Notes: generated by a model from the sequence alone, not told the origin. A stretch of 64,000 nt of DNA from Notolepis coatsorum (GCA_963971535.1 OZ020590.1:150276576-150340575); one strand, 5' to 3'. Positions 46,330-57,473 are shown, numbered from the stretch's first letter. Translations and numbers: made by a program.

Positions 46330-47728
46330 CATTAGACAAAGTGGGAACAGAGCATGAGGTGAGACGGATCTTTAAAAAACTGAATATCAGGAAGGCAGCA
46401 GGACCGGACGGCATCCCCGGCCGCGTCCTAAAAGTCTGTGCCGACCAACTGGCCCCGGTATTCACTGACATCTTCAACCTGTCCTTGGAACAGGCTGTCA
46501 TCCCCACCTGTCTGAAGAAGTCCACCATCATCCCTGTACCCAAAAAATCTACGCCCGCTTGCCTCAACGACTACCGCCCTGTAGCCCTCACCTCCATAGC
46601 CATGAAGTGCTTTGAGAAGCTAGTGAAGGGCTACATCTGTTCCTCCCTCCCCATCAACCTGGACCCTCTGCAATTTGCATACCGCCCCAACAGGTCCACG
46701 GAGGACGCATAGCCCATGTGCTGCACACAGCAGCATCACACCTGGACAAGAGGCAGGGGAACTATGTGAGAATGCTGTTCATCGACTACAGCTCAGCATT
46801 CAATACCATAGTCCCCTCCAAACTCATAGCCAAGCTCAGGGACCTGGGCTTGAACTATGACCTCTGCCAGTGGGTCTTGGACTTCCTGACGGGCAGACCC
46901 CAGGTGGTAAGAGCCGGCAACTGCACCTCCTCATCCATCACGCTCAACATAGGGGCCCCCCAGGGCTGTGTTCTGAGCCCCCTCCTCTACTCCCTGTACA
47001 CACATGACTGCGTAGCACAGCGGAACAACAACACCATCATCAAATTTGCTGATGACACAGTAGTGGTGGGCCTGATCTCTGCCAACAACGAGAGGGCCTA
47101 CCTGGAAGAGGTAGAGAACCTGTCACAGTGGTGTCAGGAGAACTGCCTCTCCCTGAACGTCAGCAAAACAAAAGAGATGATTGTGGACTTCAGGAGGTCG
47201 GGGGTCAAGGACTACAGCCCCCTCAGCATCGACGGGGCACCGGTTGAGAGAGTGAACAGTTTTAAGTACCTCGGAGCCCACATATCCGAGGACTTGACAT
47301 GGACCTCACACATTGACAGTGTTGTGAAGAAGGCACGACAACGCCTCTACTTCCTCAGGCGCCTAAGGAAGTTCCAAGTCAGTCAGAAGATCCTTAGGAA
47401 CTTCTACTCATGTACAATAGAGAGCATCCTGACCGGCAACATCACCTCCTGGTTTGGGAATAGCACTGCACAAGACCGTAGCAGACTACAAAGAGTGACA
47501 CGTTCAGCCGAACGCACAATTGGAGGGGGGCTTCCCACCCTCCAGAACATTTACAACAAGCGGTGCAAGGGGAAGGCTAAGAGAATTATTAAGGACTCGA
47601 GCCACCCGAACAACTGCCTCTTTGAACTGCTGCGGTCAGGCAAGCGATACCGGAGTCTTAAGGCGAGCACAGAAAGACTCAGAAGAAGCTTCTATCCCCA
47701 GGCCATCAGGCTGCTAAACGAACAATAA
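46330..47728 (+). pseudogene. L2/CR1-like LINE reverse transcriptase, one frameshift
   Basis: The first part (46330-46710) reads [20 protein letters not shown], then [20 protein letters not shown] and [20 protein letters not shown], classic RT fingers. It stops at TAG (46710-46712). A one-base shift restores the frame to 47728: [11 protein letters not shown] (motif A), [15 protein letters not shown] (motif B), [12 protein letters not shown] (FADD catalytic motif C), then [20 protein letters not shown] and the C-terminal [20 protein letters not shown]. The N-terminal endonuclease is missing. All palm motifs are present, so decay is light and the copy is fairly young. Confidence 0.93.
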
Positions 47729-48200
47729 ACACTATGCAACAACCATCAAATGCACACAGCACACACACCCACACGCACACACTCACTCAAACAAACAACA
47801 CACTGCAGCACCCACTCTCCACACTTTAGATCACACAAACACACTTTACACTTTATATTTATTGATAAAGGATTTGCACTACAACTCGTACACCTACTGT
47901 GAATTGTACCTAAATTGCACCTCGTTCCATTTCTGCCTTGCACTATATAGTATTGTATATTAGTACACTGCACAGTATTGTATATTGTATGGTAACTACG
48001 TCTATTCTGCATCGAACATTGTACATATGTCTAAACTGAACACTGTGACCTAATTTTTTTACTTCTAATTTTACTATGTTATTTTATTTCATACTTTTTA
48101 TCTTGTCTTGCACAGTCTCTGGAGCGTAACAGTAAGAAGCATTTTGTATAAAAGTATTCTGTACTTCTGTATGACAAATATTAAAGAAACTTGAAACTTG
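47729..48200 (+). mobile_element. 3' UTR of the L2-like LINE with GAAACTT tail
   Basis: It follows the stop codon directly. ACACACACCCACACGCACAC-like sequence leads to AGCACAGTCTCTGGAGCGTA-type sequence shared with 34840-35062, then TTAAAGAAACTTGAAACTTG. A short tandem repeat instead of poly(A) is typical of L2/CR1-type 3' ends. Confidence 0.88.
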
Positions 48201-48362
48201 GATACCAGAACATTTATTTTGTGTTTACTACAGAACGGAGGGACTGGTAACCCATGTTACTGATCAACCACTACATCAGTGATGGCTGTTGGAATGTAGA
48301 GTTACTATTTCAACATAGACCACTAAATTTAACAGAATAAATACAACTTACAGTGCCTTTAA

Positions 48363-48620
48363 TTAATCAAGTTCTCACAGCACTTGACTTGTGCTGTACA
48401 TGCGAACGGGATCAATCTATTTCTGCTGAGGCTGGCATTTAGTCTTTTGCATAATGAGTGTGGGCTTCACCTGGTGTACAGTAGTTATTGTTTCAGCTAA
48501 TCGGTGTGCTCTGGTGAGGCTCGTTCTGTACAGTCAGGGGGGACTCTTTTCAGGGAAACACAGACACTGTTCTTATTGACGGCCATTGTGTTTGTACTGT
48601 ATAAGAACTGTATAAGAACT
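48363..48620. other. Unassigned spacer
   Basis: Nothing recognised. Confidence 0.4.
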
Positions 48621-48832
48621 GTCGGCAGAGGGCGCTCAAGTAGCACACCACGTACTGCGCTGCGTCGCAACACGGCCGTCACGGGTTCGACTCCCGGACC
48701 CGGTGACCTTTGCCGAATGTCTTCCCCCCGTCTATCTCCCATTCTTCCTCTCTCTCTCTCTCTACCGGACTGCCCGGTAGTAAAAACCAATAAAAATCTA
48801 CCAAAAACATAATAAAAAAAAAGAAAAAGAAC
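48621..48832 (+). mobile_element. tRNA-derived SINE, plus (second family)
   Basis: A B box CACGGGTTCGACTCCCGG (48679-48696) follows TACTGCGCTGCGTCGCAAC. The body GTGACCTTTGCCGAATGTCT, TTCCCCCCGTCTATCTCCCA and a CT run ends in AATAAAAATCTACC and an A-rich tail. The 5' head is partly degraded. The minus-strand SINE at 52365 has a related body. Confidence 0.78.
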
Positions 48833-49019
48833 TGTTGGCAGAACGCTTACATTGTTTGAAAGGTTTGTTTTGTTAGTGCATCATGTAATGACTTGATGGT
48901 CTTCAGTGTGATTTATATCCCTGTGTTTTGTCCTAAAGTTGTAGTTTATGAACAAACACCATCTAATCCCTGTTTATTCCCCCAGCTGTTTGCCTAGAGG
49001 TCGCTGCTTTAAAAAAAAA
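48833..49019. other. Short unassigned spacer
   Basis: Between two SINEs; nothing recognised. Confidence 0.4.
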
Positions 49020-49492
49020 TTGTATTCTATTTATTTTTTGGGCTTTTTCTGTATTTTTTCACCCATCCCAATTTAGTCGTTATGTCAATTATTTTCCTGG
49101 TCGTTGCGCGCATTGCCCCACTGTCGGCCTGCGGATGGTGTAGAACCACTACGTGCCTCCTCCGATACATGTGGAGTCAGCCAGCCGCTTCTTTCCACCT
49201 GACAGCGAGGAGTTTCACTGGGGGAACGTAACACGTGCAGAGGTTCACGCTATTTCCCCCAGATCCCCTCCCTGCTGAACGGGGCGCCCTGACCGACCAG
49301 TAGGAGTCGCGGTTTACAACGACCAGGACACACCCCCCGGCCCACCGGCTTCCCACCCGCTAACACTGCCAATTGTGTTAGTAGGGACGACTGACCAAGC
49401 CGGAGGTACCGCTGACAGCTGGATTCGATCCCAGAGTCTCTGCTGTGGTAGGTGGCGGGTGCTTAGTCCACTGCGCTACCCAGCCGCCCCCC
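49020..49492 (-). mobile_element. tRNA-headed SINE, minus, near full length
   Basis: On the minus strand GGCGGCTGGGTAGCGCAGTG (A-box region), GGGATCGAATCCAGC (B box), CGGCTTGGTCAGTCGTCCC, ACACAATTGGCAGTGTTAGC, GGTGGGAAGCCGGTGGGCC and GCGACTCCTACTGG. It ends ATAACGACTAAATTGGGATG plus an A-rich tail. It matches 27770-28242 through head, body and tail. Confidence 0.85.
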
Positions 49493-50053
49493 TAGAGGTC
49501 GCTGTTTGACGGCATTACAGATTCTACCTTTTAAGTAACATCAAATGATTTCATCCGTAAATCTCACTGACTCGTGTTTTATTATGACGAGGCCGTTACA
49601 CAACTCCATCCTGATGCCCTTCAATGCAAATACTATTATATAACCACCCCCCCTGGCTAAACCCCCCCATGAAGATAAGGACAATAACACTGAATGTAAA
49701 AAAAAAACAATGTCATCGTAAAAATCTCTCTGTCCTTTTCCATGTGCTCATTGTTAATGATGGTAATGTAATGTTCCTTCCAGCCCGCTGCTGCTGCTGC
49801 TGTCTCTGGTTTGTGTAATGACTTGCTTTTAGCCTGCTGTCGTACAAATCAGGGCGTCACGCGTATCCATACTGCATCAAGCTTGCTGCTGACGTTTGAC
49901 CAAATGAAAGCACGGGTTCAAGAGAGGTTAAGGTTTACTTGCATTTCTACAGAGAGGTCAGAGATCAGAGGTCAGGGTTGCCTGCAGAGCAGCGATTCTG
50001 GAGCAGTGTTGCGTTTCAGTTCCTTGATTTTTGCCTCGTTATCATTTGCTCCC

Positions 50054-50054
<1 letters not shown>
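49493..50054. other. Unassigned stretch
   Basis: No gene. A (CTG)n-like run GCTGCTGCTGCTGTC lies at 49789-49803. Confidence 0.4.
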
Positions 50055-50095
<41 letters not shown>

Positions 50096-50344
50096 AATGT
50101 TATTTAACAGATTGCAGAATGGGTACAATACAGTACGGCTCAATACACACAATTGTTAAGGGGATGCAGACCAGAGAAAGACGTTTGTCTTGTTTACATC
50201 GGGGTTCCCCATTTTACAATTCATAGTGACATTTATGACATAACATCACATACAGATATACAGTACTGTTTCATCCAGATATTTATGACATACAAAAGAT
50301 ATACAAATATACAGTACTGTTTATTTACAGACAGTAAATTTAGT
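50055..50344 (-). mobile_element. LINE (AATC tail), minus, 5'-truncated
   Basis: (GATT)n at 50056-50092, then AACAGATTGCAGAATGGGTA and CACAATTGTTAAGGGGATGC, AGACGTTTGTCTTGTTTACA and TATACAGTACTG, matches 59290-59533 in reverse. This copy abuts the SINE to its right. Confidence 0.88.
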
Positions 50345-50545
50345 CATTATGCCAATTCTGGCCTCAGGTTATGCCTCCTTGCTGCTGCAGCGACCAGGAC
50401 TGGTACCTGCAGCGGCTTCCCACCCGTGAACACTGAACCGCGTTCGCAGGGACGACCGCTCAAGCCAGAGAGGTACCACTGCCGGGAATTGAACCCGGGT
50501 GTCTCTGTGGTGGTAGCCGGAGGTGCTTAGACCTACCCAGCCGCC
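50345..50545 (-). mobile_element. tRNA-headed SINE, minus, internally deleted
   Basis: On the minus strand GGGCGGCTGGGTAGGTCTAA, GACACCCGGGTTCAATTCCC (B box), TGAGCGGTCGTCCC, GGGTGGGAAGCCGC and CATAATGACTAAATT. It has the head and extreme 3' end of the 27770 family but lacks most of the middle. Confidence 0.75.
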
Positions 50546-50844
50546 CCCCGCTCCAGGGATCGATCATATTTCTAATCTATAAGCACAAACACAATTCTGT
50601 GCACAAAAAGAAATGCACTCACCTGATGTGCTGAGGCAGCGCAATTCCTCTCCCTATAGTCATCGTCTGACGTACATTTCAAGTCATCGTTTTTAATGCA
50701 TCGATGTATGGGTATGATTGTGTGAAGTCAGCACAATCTGGCCTTAGTGAAATTGGTGGCCATTTGAAAATGGCTACTATATAAGGGGGCTATAGGGCAA
50801 ATCTGAGAAGGCCCTGTACCTGTAAAATAAACTATCCTTATGGT
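50546..50844. other. Unassigned stretch
   Basis: Nothing recognised. It ends in the left CTTATGGT target duplication of the next element. Confidence 0.4.
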
Positions 50845-51196
50845 TAGGGATGTCCGATATTATCGGCCTACCGATATTATCGGCCGATATCGGCATTAAA
50901 ATGTGATATCGGAAAATATCGGTATCGGTTTTCAATTTCTTTATTTTTTTTTTTTTTTTTTTTACATTTCTATAACCTTTATTTACCCAGGCAAGCAAGT
51001 AAGAACAAATTCAGATTTTATTTATTGTCAAAAGTATGCATAATGTTGTGTTAATTCCACAACAAGAGATATGTAATGTTAATTACCTGCATATATCGGT
51101 ATCGGTTGATATCGGTTGATATCGGTATCGGAAATTAAGAGTTGGACAATATCGGTATATCGGTATCGGTAAAAAAGCCAATATCGAGCATCCCTA
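50845..51196. mobile_element. Complete hAT-like MITE, perfect 8-bp TSD
   Basis: TAGGGATGTCCGATATTATC at the left and ATATCGAGCATCCCTA at the right are inverted. CTTATGGT flanks it exactly (50837-50844 and 51197-51204). Sub-terminal ATATCGGTATCGGT motifs repeat many times and the middle is T-rich. There is no transposase. The window begins with the right end of another member. Confidence 0.94.
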
Positions 51197-51206
51197 CTTA
51201 TGGTAA

Positions 51207-51428
51207 ATGGACTGCATTTAGTGCTTTTAGCCTTATGCCTCAGATTCACCCATTCATTCACACACCGACGGCGGAGGCGATCATGCAAGGCGCCAACCCG
51301 CTCATCGAGAGCAGTTAGGGGGTTAAGAAGTATCTTGCTCAAGGACACTTTGACACATTGCCGGGATCAAACCGGGAACCTTCTGATTACCAGGCGGCCG
51401 CTCTACCTCCTGAGCCACTGTCGCCCGA
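51207..51428 (-). mobile_element. tRNA-like SINE, minus (third family)
   Basis: On the minus strand GACAGTGGCTCAGGAGGTAG (A-box region), AGAAGGTTCCCGGTTTGATC (B-box region), AATGTGTCAAAGTGTCCTTG, GAGCGGGTTGGCGCCTTGCA and CACTAAATGCAGTCCATTTACC. This is a very common fish repeat. It starts 2 bp after the MITE target duplication, so the MITE may have inserted next to it. Confidence 0.75.
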
Positions 51429-51964
51429 GCTGTAGTCCCTTATGATCGTCTTACTCCTTACAATAAAAACGAATAAAATGAATAAAAACAATAACAATAA
51501 AAACTAAAACTTAGCAAACCCACTTTACAAACTGAAGCTACACTGAATTGAAAACCAAAAATAAACTAAATGAAAATAAAAACAAATGAAAAATACAAAA
51601 CTTTTAATAACCCTGTTCTGTACCATGGTGTAAACATGGGTACATAAATCATAGCATCTTTAACTTCAAGTTCAGCAATGAGGGCAGAACACTGTGTTTA
51701 ATGTAGAAGCTATAAATGTGACAGAGTGGGTTAAGCCACTGCACCGTGACTGAATGCATTAATTAAATAGTGTCTTATTAATTTCTACATAGTGGCTAGA
51801 TGGCTCGATGCAGTCAGGGGAGGCTCTGTGTCATCTCGCTCATCTCTTATAGTTGCTTTAAAGCTCCCGTTCAGAATACTTTTCACCACATACATGCTGG
51901 GTATTTTCACATACCTTTTTTACACATTTGATTTGTAGATGAAAACTAAGCTTTCTGGAACGTT
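51429..51964. other. Unassigned stretch
   Basis: A-rich, with repeated AATAAAAACAATAACAATAA. No gene. Confidence 0.4.
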
Positions 51965-52140
51965 CTTATAGGAACACGCCAACATTATGGGAAATGCACT
52001 TATCGTCTTCTCCAGAGTCAGACAAGAAGATAGATACAATTTCCTCTCTGTGCGTTCAGTAGAAAGCTATCCTGCTGCAAGCTAGCCTAGCTTAGCACAA
52101 ATGTATGGAAGCGGATACGGATTAGCTAGCCTAGCTTAAA
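51965..52140. mobile_element. Decayed half of the TTAA foldback MITE family
   Basis: AGGAACACGCCAACATTATG, GGAAATGCACTTATCG, CCAGAGTCAGACAAGAAGAT and CTCTCTGTGCGTTCAGTAG match the left arm of 23347-23642 with many substitutions. GCTAGCCTAGCTTAGC is also shared. The opposite arm is lost. Confidence 0.7.
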
Positions 52141-52364
52141 ACTCCAGGAGAGGTGTTTTTGGCCAACAGCTAGGCTAGCTGGTCGGCAGACGCGGACTGG
52201 CCATCCGGAAATTCAGGAGTATTCCCGGTGGGCCGGCCGGTCCATCTCCACTTGCGAGGGCCGCCCAAACTCTCGTGTTTTTTTTTTTTATTTTTTTTTA
52301 AACTTTGGCCATTCCGCTGGCTCTTTTTTGCGTTTATCGCATTTACTCTGGTCAAGAATGACCG
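52141..52364. other. Unassigned, T-rich
   Basis: GCGGACTGGCCATCCGG with GGTGGGCCGGCC looks like the edge of an unnamed DNA transposon. Only one end was seen. Confidence 0.35.
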
Positions 52365-52517
52365 ACAGAAACAGGCTGAAGGGGTACAGATGGGGGGGAA
52401 GACACTCTGGGAAAGGCACGGCTGCAGTCCGGGATTCGAACTCGCTAAACCCCAGATCCGTGACGAGCACGGTTGTCCCCGGCGCCGAAATAGCGCTCGA
52501 GGTACGTGGTGAGCTAC
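52365..52517 (-). mobile_element. tRNA-derived SINE fragment, minus
   Basis: On the minus strand AGTAGCTCACCACGTACCTC (A-box-like) and TAGCGAGTTCGAATCCCGGA (B box) precede CCCAGAGTGTCTTCCCCCCC, similar to the body at 48700-48740. No cloverleaf acceptor. Confidence 0.7.
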
Positions 52518-52979
52518 TGGAGCTCCCCTCGTGTTTTTTTTTAAGCAGCCGTTTTTATTATGAAATTCGTAGCGCAGAGAACTTTTATTATGAAACAGGA
52601 AACACCTCCACCAATGCCTTCACCTCGCCAGTGCACATCAAAACACGGGAAGCAGATGAGATTTGGCTTCAGACCAATCAAATCGCATTATTAACTAAAC
52701 GTCATCATAGCCTTCGTTCTAGCTAGCTGCACTATGGATGGTGCCCAGTGACACGGGAAGGGGGGTGCTGAGGGTGCTGCAGCACCCCCACCTCTTGGCA
52801 GGGAGTTCTAACTGCAAGCCTAAAATGTTGACAAATCAATAAAAAACATTTCTTTTTTGAGTTAGGATTTACTGTAAGCAGTATATGTGGTACTTTTTTT
52901 TGTACTTTTTTTTCTCTCTCTTATTTTGGAGCTCTGCCGCGGCAGCATTATGTAGCCGTAATTCCCCCTCTTTTAACAT
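52518..52979. other. Unassigned, with GGTGCTGCAGCACC copy 2
   Basis: At 52767-52796 GGGGTGCTGAGGGTGCTGCA plus GCACCCCC matches 15640-15669. Otherwise nothing recognised. Confidence 0.45.
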
Positions 52980-53420
52980 TGGCGTTTAGCTCAACTGGTT
53001 CGCCGCCTTGCTGTGGATCCTGCGGTGCGTTGGTGACAAGTTCGAATCCCTTAAATTTTATTTTAATCTTTTAACATGCATTCTTTCGCCGGTTAAGTTT
53101 AGGCATTGTTTCGGAGTTGGTTAAGGTTAGGGTTAAGTTTAGGCATTGTTTCGGAGTTGGTTAAGGTTAGAAGGGTTAAGTTTAGGCGCTGTTTCGGAGT
53201 TGGTTAAGGTTAGAGTTTGTCTTAGAGCATGGCAATATTCTTTCGGAGTTGGTTAAGGTTATGGTTAAGTTTAGGCATTGTTTCGGAGTTGGTTAAGGTT
53301 AGGGTTAAGGTTAGGCATTGTTTCGGAGTTGGTTAAGGTTAGAAGGGTTAAGTTTAGGCGCTGTTTCGGAGTTGGTTAAGGTTAGAGTTTGTCGCAGAGA
53401 ATGGCAATAGAATGCAGCCT
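52980..53420 (+). repeat. tRNA-like head plus GGTTAA array, copy 2
   Basis: TTTAGCTCAACTGGTTCGCC and ACAAGTTCGAATCCC (A- and B-box-like) are followed by GCATTCTTTCGCCGGTTAAG and repeated TTTAGGCATTGTTTCGGAGT and TGGTTAAGGTTAGAAGGG blocks. It ends AGAATGGCAATAGAATGC. The order head, T-rich link, array, GAATGGCAATAGA end is the same as at 13774-14145. Confidence 0.85.
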
Positions 53421-53577
53421 ATTTCCGCACTGCCACTCTCTCGCGCTGCCGCGGTCACATGGGCGTAGTGGCCAATCAGAGAAACGCTGAACACAAGTTG
53501 GTTGCCTAAAATATTCACGCCTCCCTGCCGTCTGCAAGTGGCTAATCTTGAGTTTCCGACCCCCCAGTAAGCTAACC

Positions 53578-53710
53578 ATGGATAAATCTAAAAAAAGGGA
53601 AAGTCTGAGGAAAATAGAGGGTTTAATTCAGCGTGGACAGATTAATTTGCTTTCACGACTAACGATGCAGGCTTACCTGTCTGCCTGATATGTGGTGCTA
53701 AATTTGTGTT
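53578..53710 (+). pseudogene. hAT transposase N-terminus with BED-like finger
   Basis: MDKSKKR (53578) shifts frame at an A-run, then 53601 onward reads KSEENRGFNSAWTD, stop, FAFTTNDAGLPVCLICGAKF. This opening, ending in the CxxC half of a BED-type zinc finger, is typical of ZBED/GTF2IRD2-like hAT transposases. One frameshift and one in-frame TAA kill it, and the catalytic core is absent. Confidence 0.78.
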
Positions 53711-54263
53711 TTTTCTCCTTTTCTGTGTTTTATTTCAAAGTAGGTCTACACATAGTAGTCTTTTTTCAAAGTGGACTACTTTTTATTTTATAAATGTTCC
53801 ACAAATAAGGGAAGGACTCAAATATACCTGAATAGTTCAGGGTTTTATTTCAAAGTCAGTCTACAGACACCAGTGTTTTGTCTCCTCTTCTGTGTTTTAT
53901 TTAAAAATAGGTCTACACAGCCAGTATTTGTTCTCCTCGTCATAAGAGTTTGAGGTTTTCCTTTGTTATAACAGGTAAAAACAGCAATAAAAAGACAAAT
54001 TTCTTCTTTTTGTTGCTTTATAATTCCATTAATGCAACAAACTGTGTGCTATAGTATAAAGTAATAAATCGCTAATTACTTTGATTATGCAATTGTCAGG
54101 CGTTTTATGCTAAATGTGGGGTATGCTTGGGGATATATAAAACGTTATACACTGTGTTATCTTCATTTTAAGGGTAAATAGGTTGTGCGGCTCCCTGAGC
54201 ATTTTAGTTTGTGGGAGGGGGGGAAAGTGGCTCTTTTGATAGTAAAGGTTGCTGACCCCTGCC
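53711..54263 (+). mobile_element. Remainder of the deleted hAT copy
   Basis: Three degenerate copies of TCTGTGTTTTATTTCAAAGT with AGGTCTACACA occur at 53720-53930. The end GGCTCTTTTGATAGTAAAGG TTGCTGACCCCTG (to 54263) is a hAT terminus, the inverse of CAGGGGTCAGCAACC. The left terminus was not located, so no target duplication could be checked. Confidence 0.7.
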
Positions 54264-54302
54264 CTAACCTTAACCCTAACTCTAACCCTAACCCCCTATC
54301 CC
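54262..54302 (-). repeat. Interstitial telomere-like CCCTAA repeat
   Basis: CCCTAACCTTAACCCTAACT followed by CTAACCCTAACCCCC, about five degenerate telomere hexamers, abuts the hAT end. A shorter block AACCTAACCCTAACCC is at 54490-54505. Confidence 0.8.
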
Positions 54303-55330
54303 CCTAGCCCTAACCTGTCCAGTTCTGCGACTAGGGTGAAAGGTGTGACACTTGTTGTTCACGCGTTTAATAGTGATTGTTTTTTAAAAACAAACATGGA
54401 TTATTGTAGGTCAAAGATGTGATACTGAGCTACTTTCCTGGCATATACATAAAATATAGCCAACGCTATCCACAAACACACGTGAAGAAAAACCTAACCC
54501 TAACCCATTTGACCAGAATTGCGACAAGGGTGACTCGAGGGTTAAATGGTTGAAATCCACCTTCTGTTTTTTTTTTAAATTATATTTTCTATGTATCTGA
54601 CCTGACGCACAAACGCAGCGCACACACATCGCGTGACATGGATTGGGCGCGAACTCCGCGAAGGATCACGGTTGAGGTTGAATAGTAATGGGTAACTTAC
54701 TACTTGTGTCTCAAGACATTTCTAAAAAAAGAATATATGATTTCTTTAATGACCCCAAAGCCAAACAACAAAAATACAGTAGACTCGGAGTCCCTGCTGG
54801 TGGAAACACACGCCTGTCACTCCAGCAACCAGCAGCTAGCTAACGACTGTAATGAGGATTTAACAACTGCCGAAAGACGGGGACATTTAGGGAGCATTAA
54901 ACATTTAAACATGACCAACATAAACAAACCTTTTGCAACCACAAAATACCGTTAATACAATAAAAAACTTGTGTTTTCCAGCTGACCATTGTTAGCCCTT
55001 GTATCAAGAGCTGTCAATCATCTAGAGAATGAAAACATGTCTCCATTCCTTCCGCCGTTTGAATTGTCGAGGCTACCCATTCGTTTTGGATCACGCAATG
55101 GGCCTTTTTTAACATGCGGGGGGAGGGGTGTCCCTCTCCCAGTGGGTTGAGGTGAATAGGAGGCGAAGTGGGGAGGAACAGAAGCCCTGAGCACCTGCAC
55201 CAGGAGTGCAGCGCAGACAGAAACAGGGGCCAGCTGCATTTCAATTCCAATTAGGTAATGGAAGCTGACAGCAGACCTGAGCGGCGTGCCACATGCAGAC
55301 CCACCCAGACCCACCCAGACCCAGCCGGGT
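54303..55330. other. Unassigned 1 kb
   Basis: No gene supported. CAGACCCACCCAGACCCAC near 55297 is a short repeat before the decamer array. Confidence 0.4.
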
Positions 55331-57468
55331 AAGAGGAGGACAACAGAGGACAGGAGAAGACAGGAGAGGACAACAGAGGACAGCAGAGGATAGGAGAGGA
55401 CATGAGAGGACAACAGAGGACAGGAGAGGACATGAGAGGACAACAGAGGACAGGAGAGGACAGGAGAGGACAGGAGAGGACAGGAGAGGACAGGAGAGGA
55501 CATGAGAGGACAACAGAGGACAGGAGAGGACAGGAGAGGACAGGAGAGGACAGCAGAGGACAGGAGAAGACAGCAGAGGACAGGAGAGGACAGGAGAGGA
55601 CAGGAGAGGACAGCAGAGGACAGGAGAAGACAGGAGAGGACAGGAGAGGACAGGAGAAGACAGGAGAGGACAGCAGAGGACAGGAGAAGACAGGAGAGGA
55701 CAGCAGAGGACAGGAGAAGACAGGAGAGGACAGGAGAGGACAGCAGAGGACAGGAGAAGACAGCAGAGGACAGGAGAGGACAACAGAGGACAGGAGAAGA
55801 CAGCAGAGGACAGGAGAGGACAGCAGAGGACAGGAGAGGAGAGGAGAGGACAGCAGAGGAGAGCAGAGGACAGGAGAGGACAGCAGAGGACAGGAGAGGA
55901 CAGCAGAGGACAGGAGAGGACAGCAGAGGACAGCAGAGGACAGGAGAGGACAGCAGAGGAGAGGACAGCAGAGGACAGGAGAGGACAGCAGAGGACAGGA
56001 GAGGACAGCAGAGGAGAGGACAGCAGAGGACAGGAGAGGACAGGATAGGACAGGAGAGGAGAGGAGAGGACAGCAGAGGACAGGAGAGGACAGCAGAGGA
56101 GAGGACAGCAGAGGAGAGGACAGCAGAGGACAGGAGAGGACAGGATAGGACAGGAGAGGACAGGAGAGGACAGCAGAGGACAGCAGAGGACAGGAGAGGA
56201 CAGCAGAGGAGAGGACAGCAGAGGAGAGGACAGCAGAGGACAGGAGAGGACAGGATAGGACAGGAGAGGACAGGAGAGGACAGCAGAGGACAACAGAGGA
56301 CAGGATAAGACAGGAGAGGACAGCAGAGGACAGCAGAGGACAGCAGAGGACAGGAAAGGACAACAGAGGACAGGAGAAGACAGCAGAGGACAGGAGAGGA
56401 GAGGAGAGCAGAGGACTAACAGAGGACAGGAGAGGACATCAGAGGAGAGGAGAGGACAGGAGAGGACAGCAGAGGACAGGAGAGGACAGGAGAGGACAGC
56501 AGAGGACAGGAGAAGACAGGAGAGGACAGGAGAGGACAGCAGAGGACAGGAGAGGACAGGAGAGGACAGGAGAGGACAACAGAGGACAGGAGAGGACAGC
56601 AGAGGACAGGAGAGGACAGGAGAGGACAGGAGATGACAACAGAGGACAGGAGAGGACAGGAGAGGACAGGAGAGGACAACAGAGGACAGGAGAGGACAGG
56701 AGAGGACAACAGAGGACAGGAGAGGACAGCAGAGGACAGCAGAGGACAGGAGAGGACAGGAGAGGACAGCAGAGGACAGGAGAGGACAGGAGAGGACAGC
56801 AGAGGACAGGAGAGGACAGGAGAGGACAGCAGAGGATAGGAGAGGACAGCAGAGGACAGCAGAGGACAGGAGAGGACAACAGAGGACAGGAGAGGACAGG
56901 AGAGGACAGGAGAGGAGAGCAGAGGATAGGAGAGGACAGCAGAGGACAGCAGAGGACAGGAGAGGACAGCAGAGGAGAGCAGAGGACAGCAGAGGACAGC
57001 AGAGGAGAGCAGAGGACAGCAGAGGACAGCAGAGGACAGCAGAGGAGAGCAGAGGACAGCAGAGGACAGGAGAGGACAGCAGAGGACAGCAGAGGAGAGC
57101 AGAGGACAGCAGAGGACAACAGAGGAGAGCAGAGGACAGCAGAGGACAACAGAGGACAGCAGAGGACAGCAGAGGAGAGCAGAGGACAGCAGAGGACAGG
57201 AGAGGACAGCAGAGGACAGCAGAGGACAGGAGAGGACAGGAGAGGTCAGCAGAGGACAGGAGAGGACAGCAGAGGACAGGAGAGGACAGGAGAGGACAGG
57301 AGAGGAGAGCAGAGGACAGCAGAGGACAGGAGAGGACAGCAGAGGACAGCAGAGGACAGGAGAGGACAGGAGAGGTCAGCAGAGGACAGGAGAGGACAGC
57401 AGAGGACAGGAGAGGACAGCAGAGGACAGGAGAGGACAACAGAGGACAGGAGAGGACAACAGAGGATG
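55331..57468. repeat. 10-bp purine-rich minisatellite, about 2.1 kb
   Basis: Decamers AGGAGAGGAC, AGCAGAGGAC, AACAGAGGAC and AGAAGACAGG-type alternate in strict 10-bp phase for about 210 units, with occasional 5-bp GAGGA slips. Almost every C is at a fixed position. Because the unit is not a multiple of 3 and lacks stops, several frames on both strands stay open for up to 805 codons; none is a gene. Confidence 0.97.
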
Positions 57469-57473
57469 GTGTG

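Larger units (their letters stand above)
46061..48362. mobile_element. Foldback element arms flanking an L2-like LINE
   Basis: The left arm (46061-46176) begins TTAAAGGTGCTGTAAGTGG and includes ACAGCCATCACTGATATAGA and GTCAGTAACATGGGTA. The right arm (48226-48362) is its inverse: TACCCATGTTACTGATC-like sequence, CATCAGTGATGGCTGT, ACTTACAGTGCCTTTAA. The arms are about 115-135 bp with indels. An L2-like RT and 3' UTR fill the interior, so the LINE probably landed in an older TTAA-ended foldback element. Confidence 0.8.

Noticed and set aside
48679-48700. tRNA gene with perfect B box
   Set aside because: No cloverleaf around it; the downstream body and A-rich tail identify a SINE.
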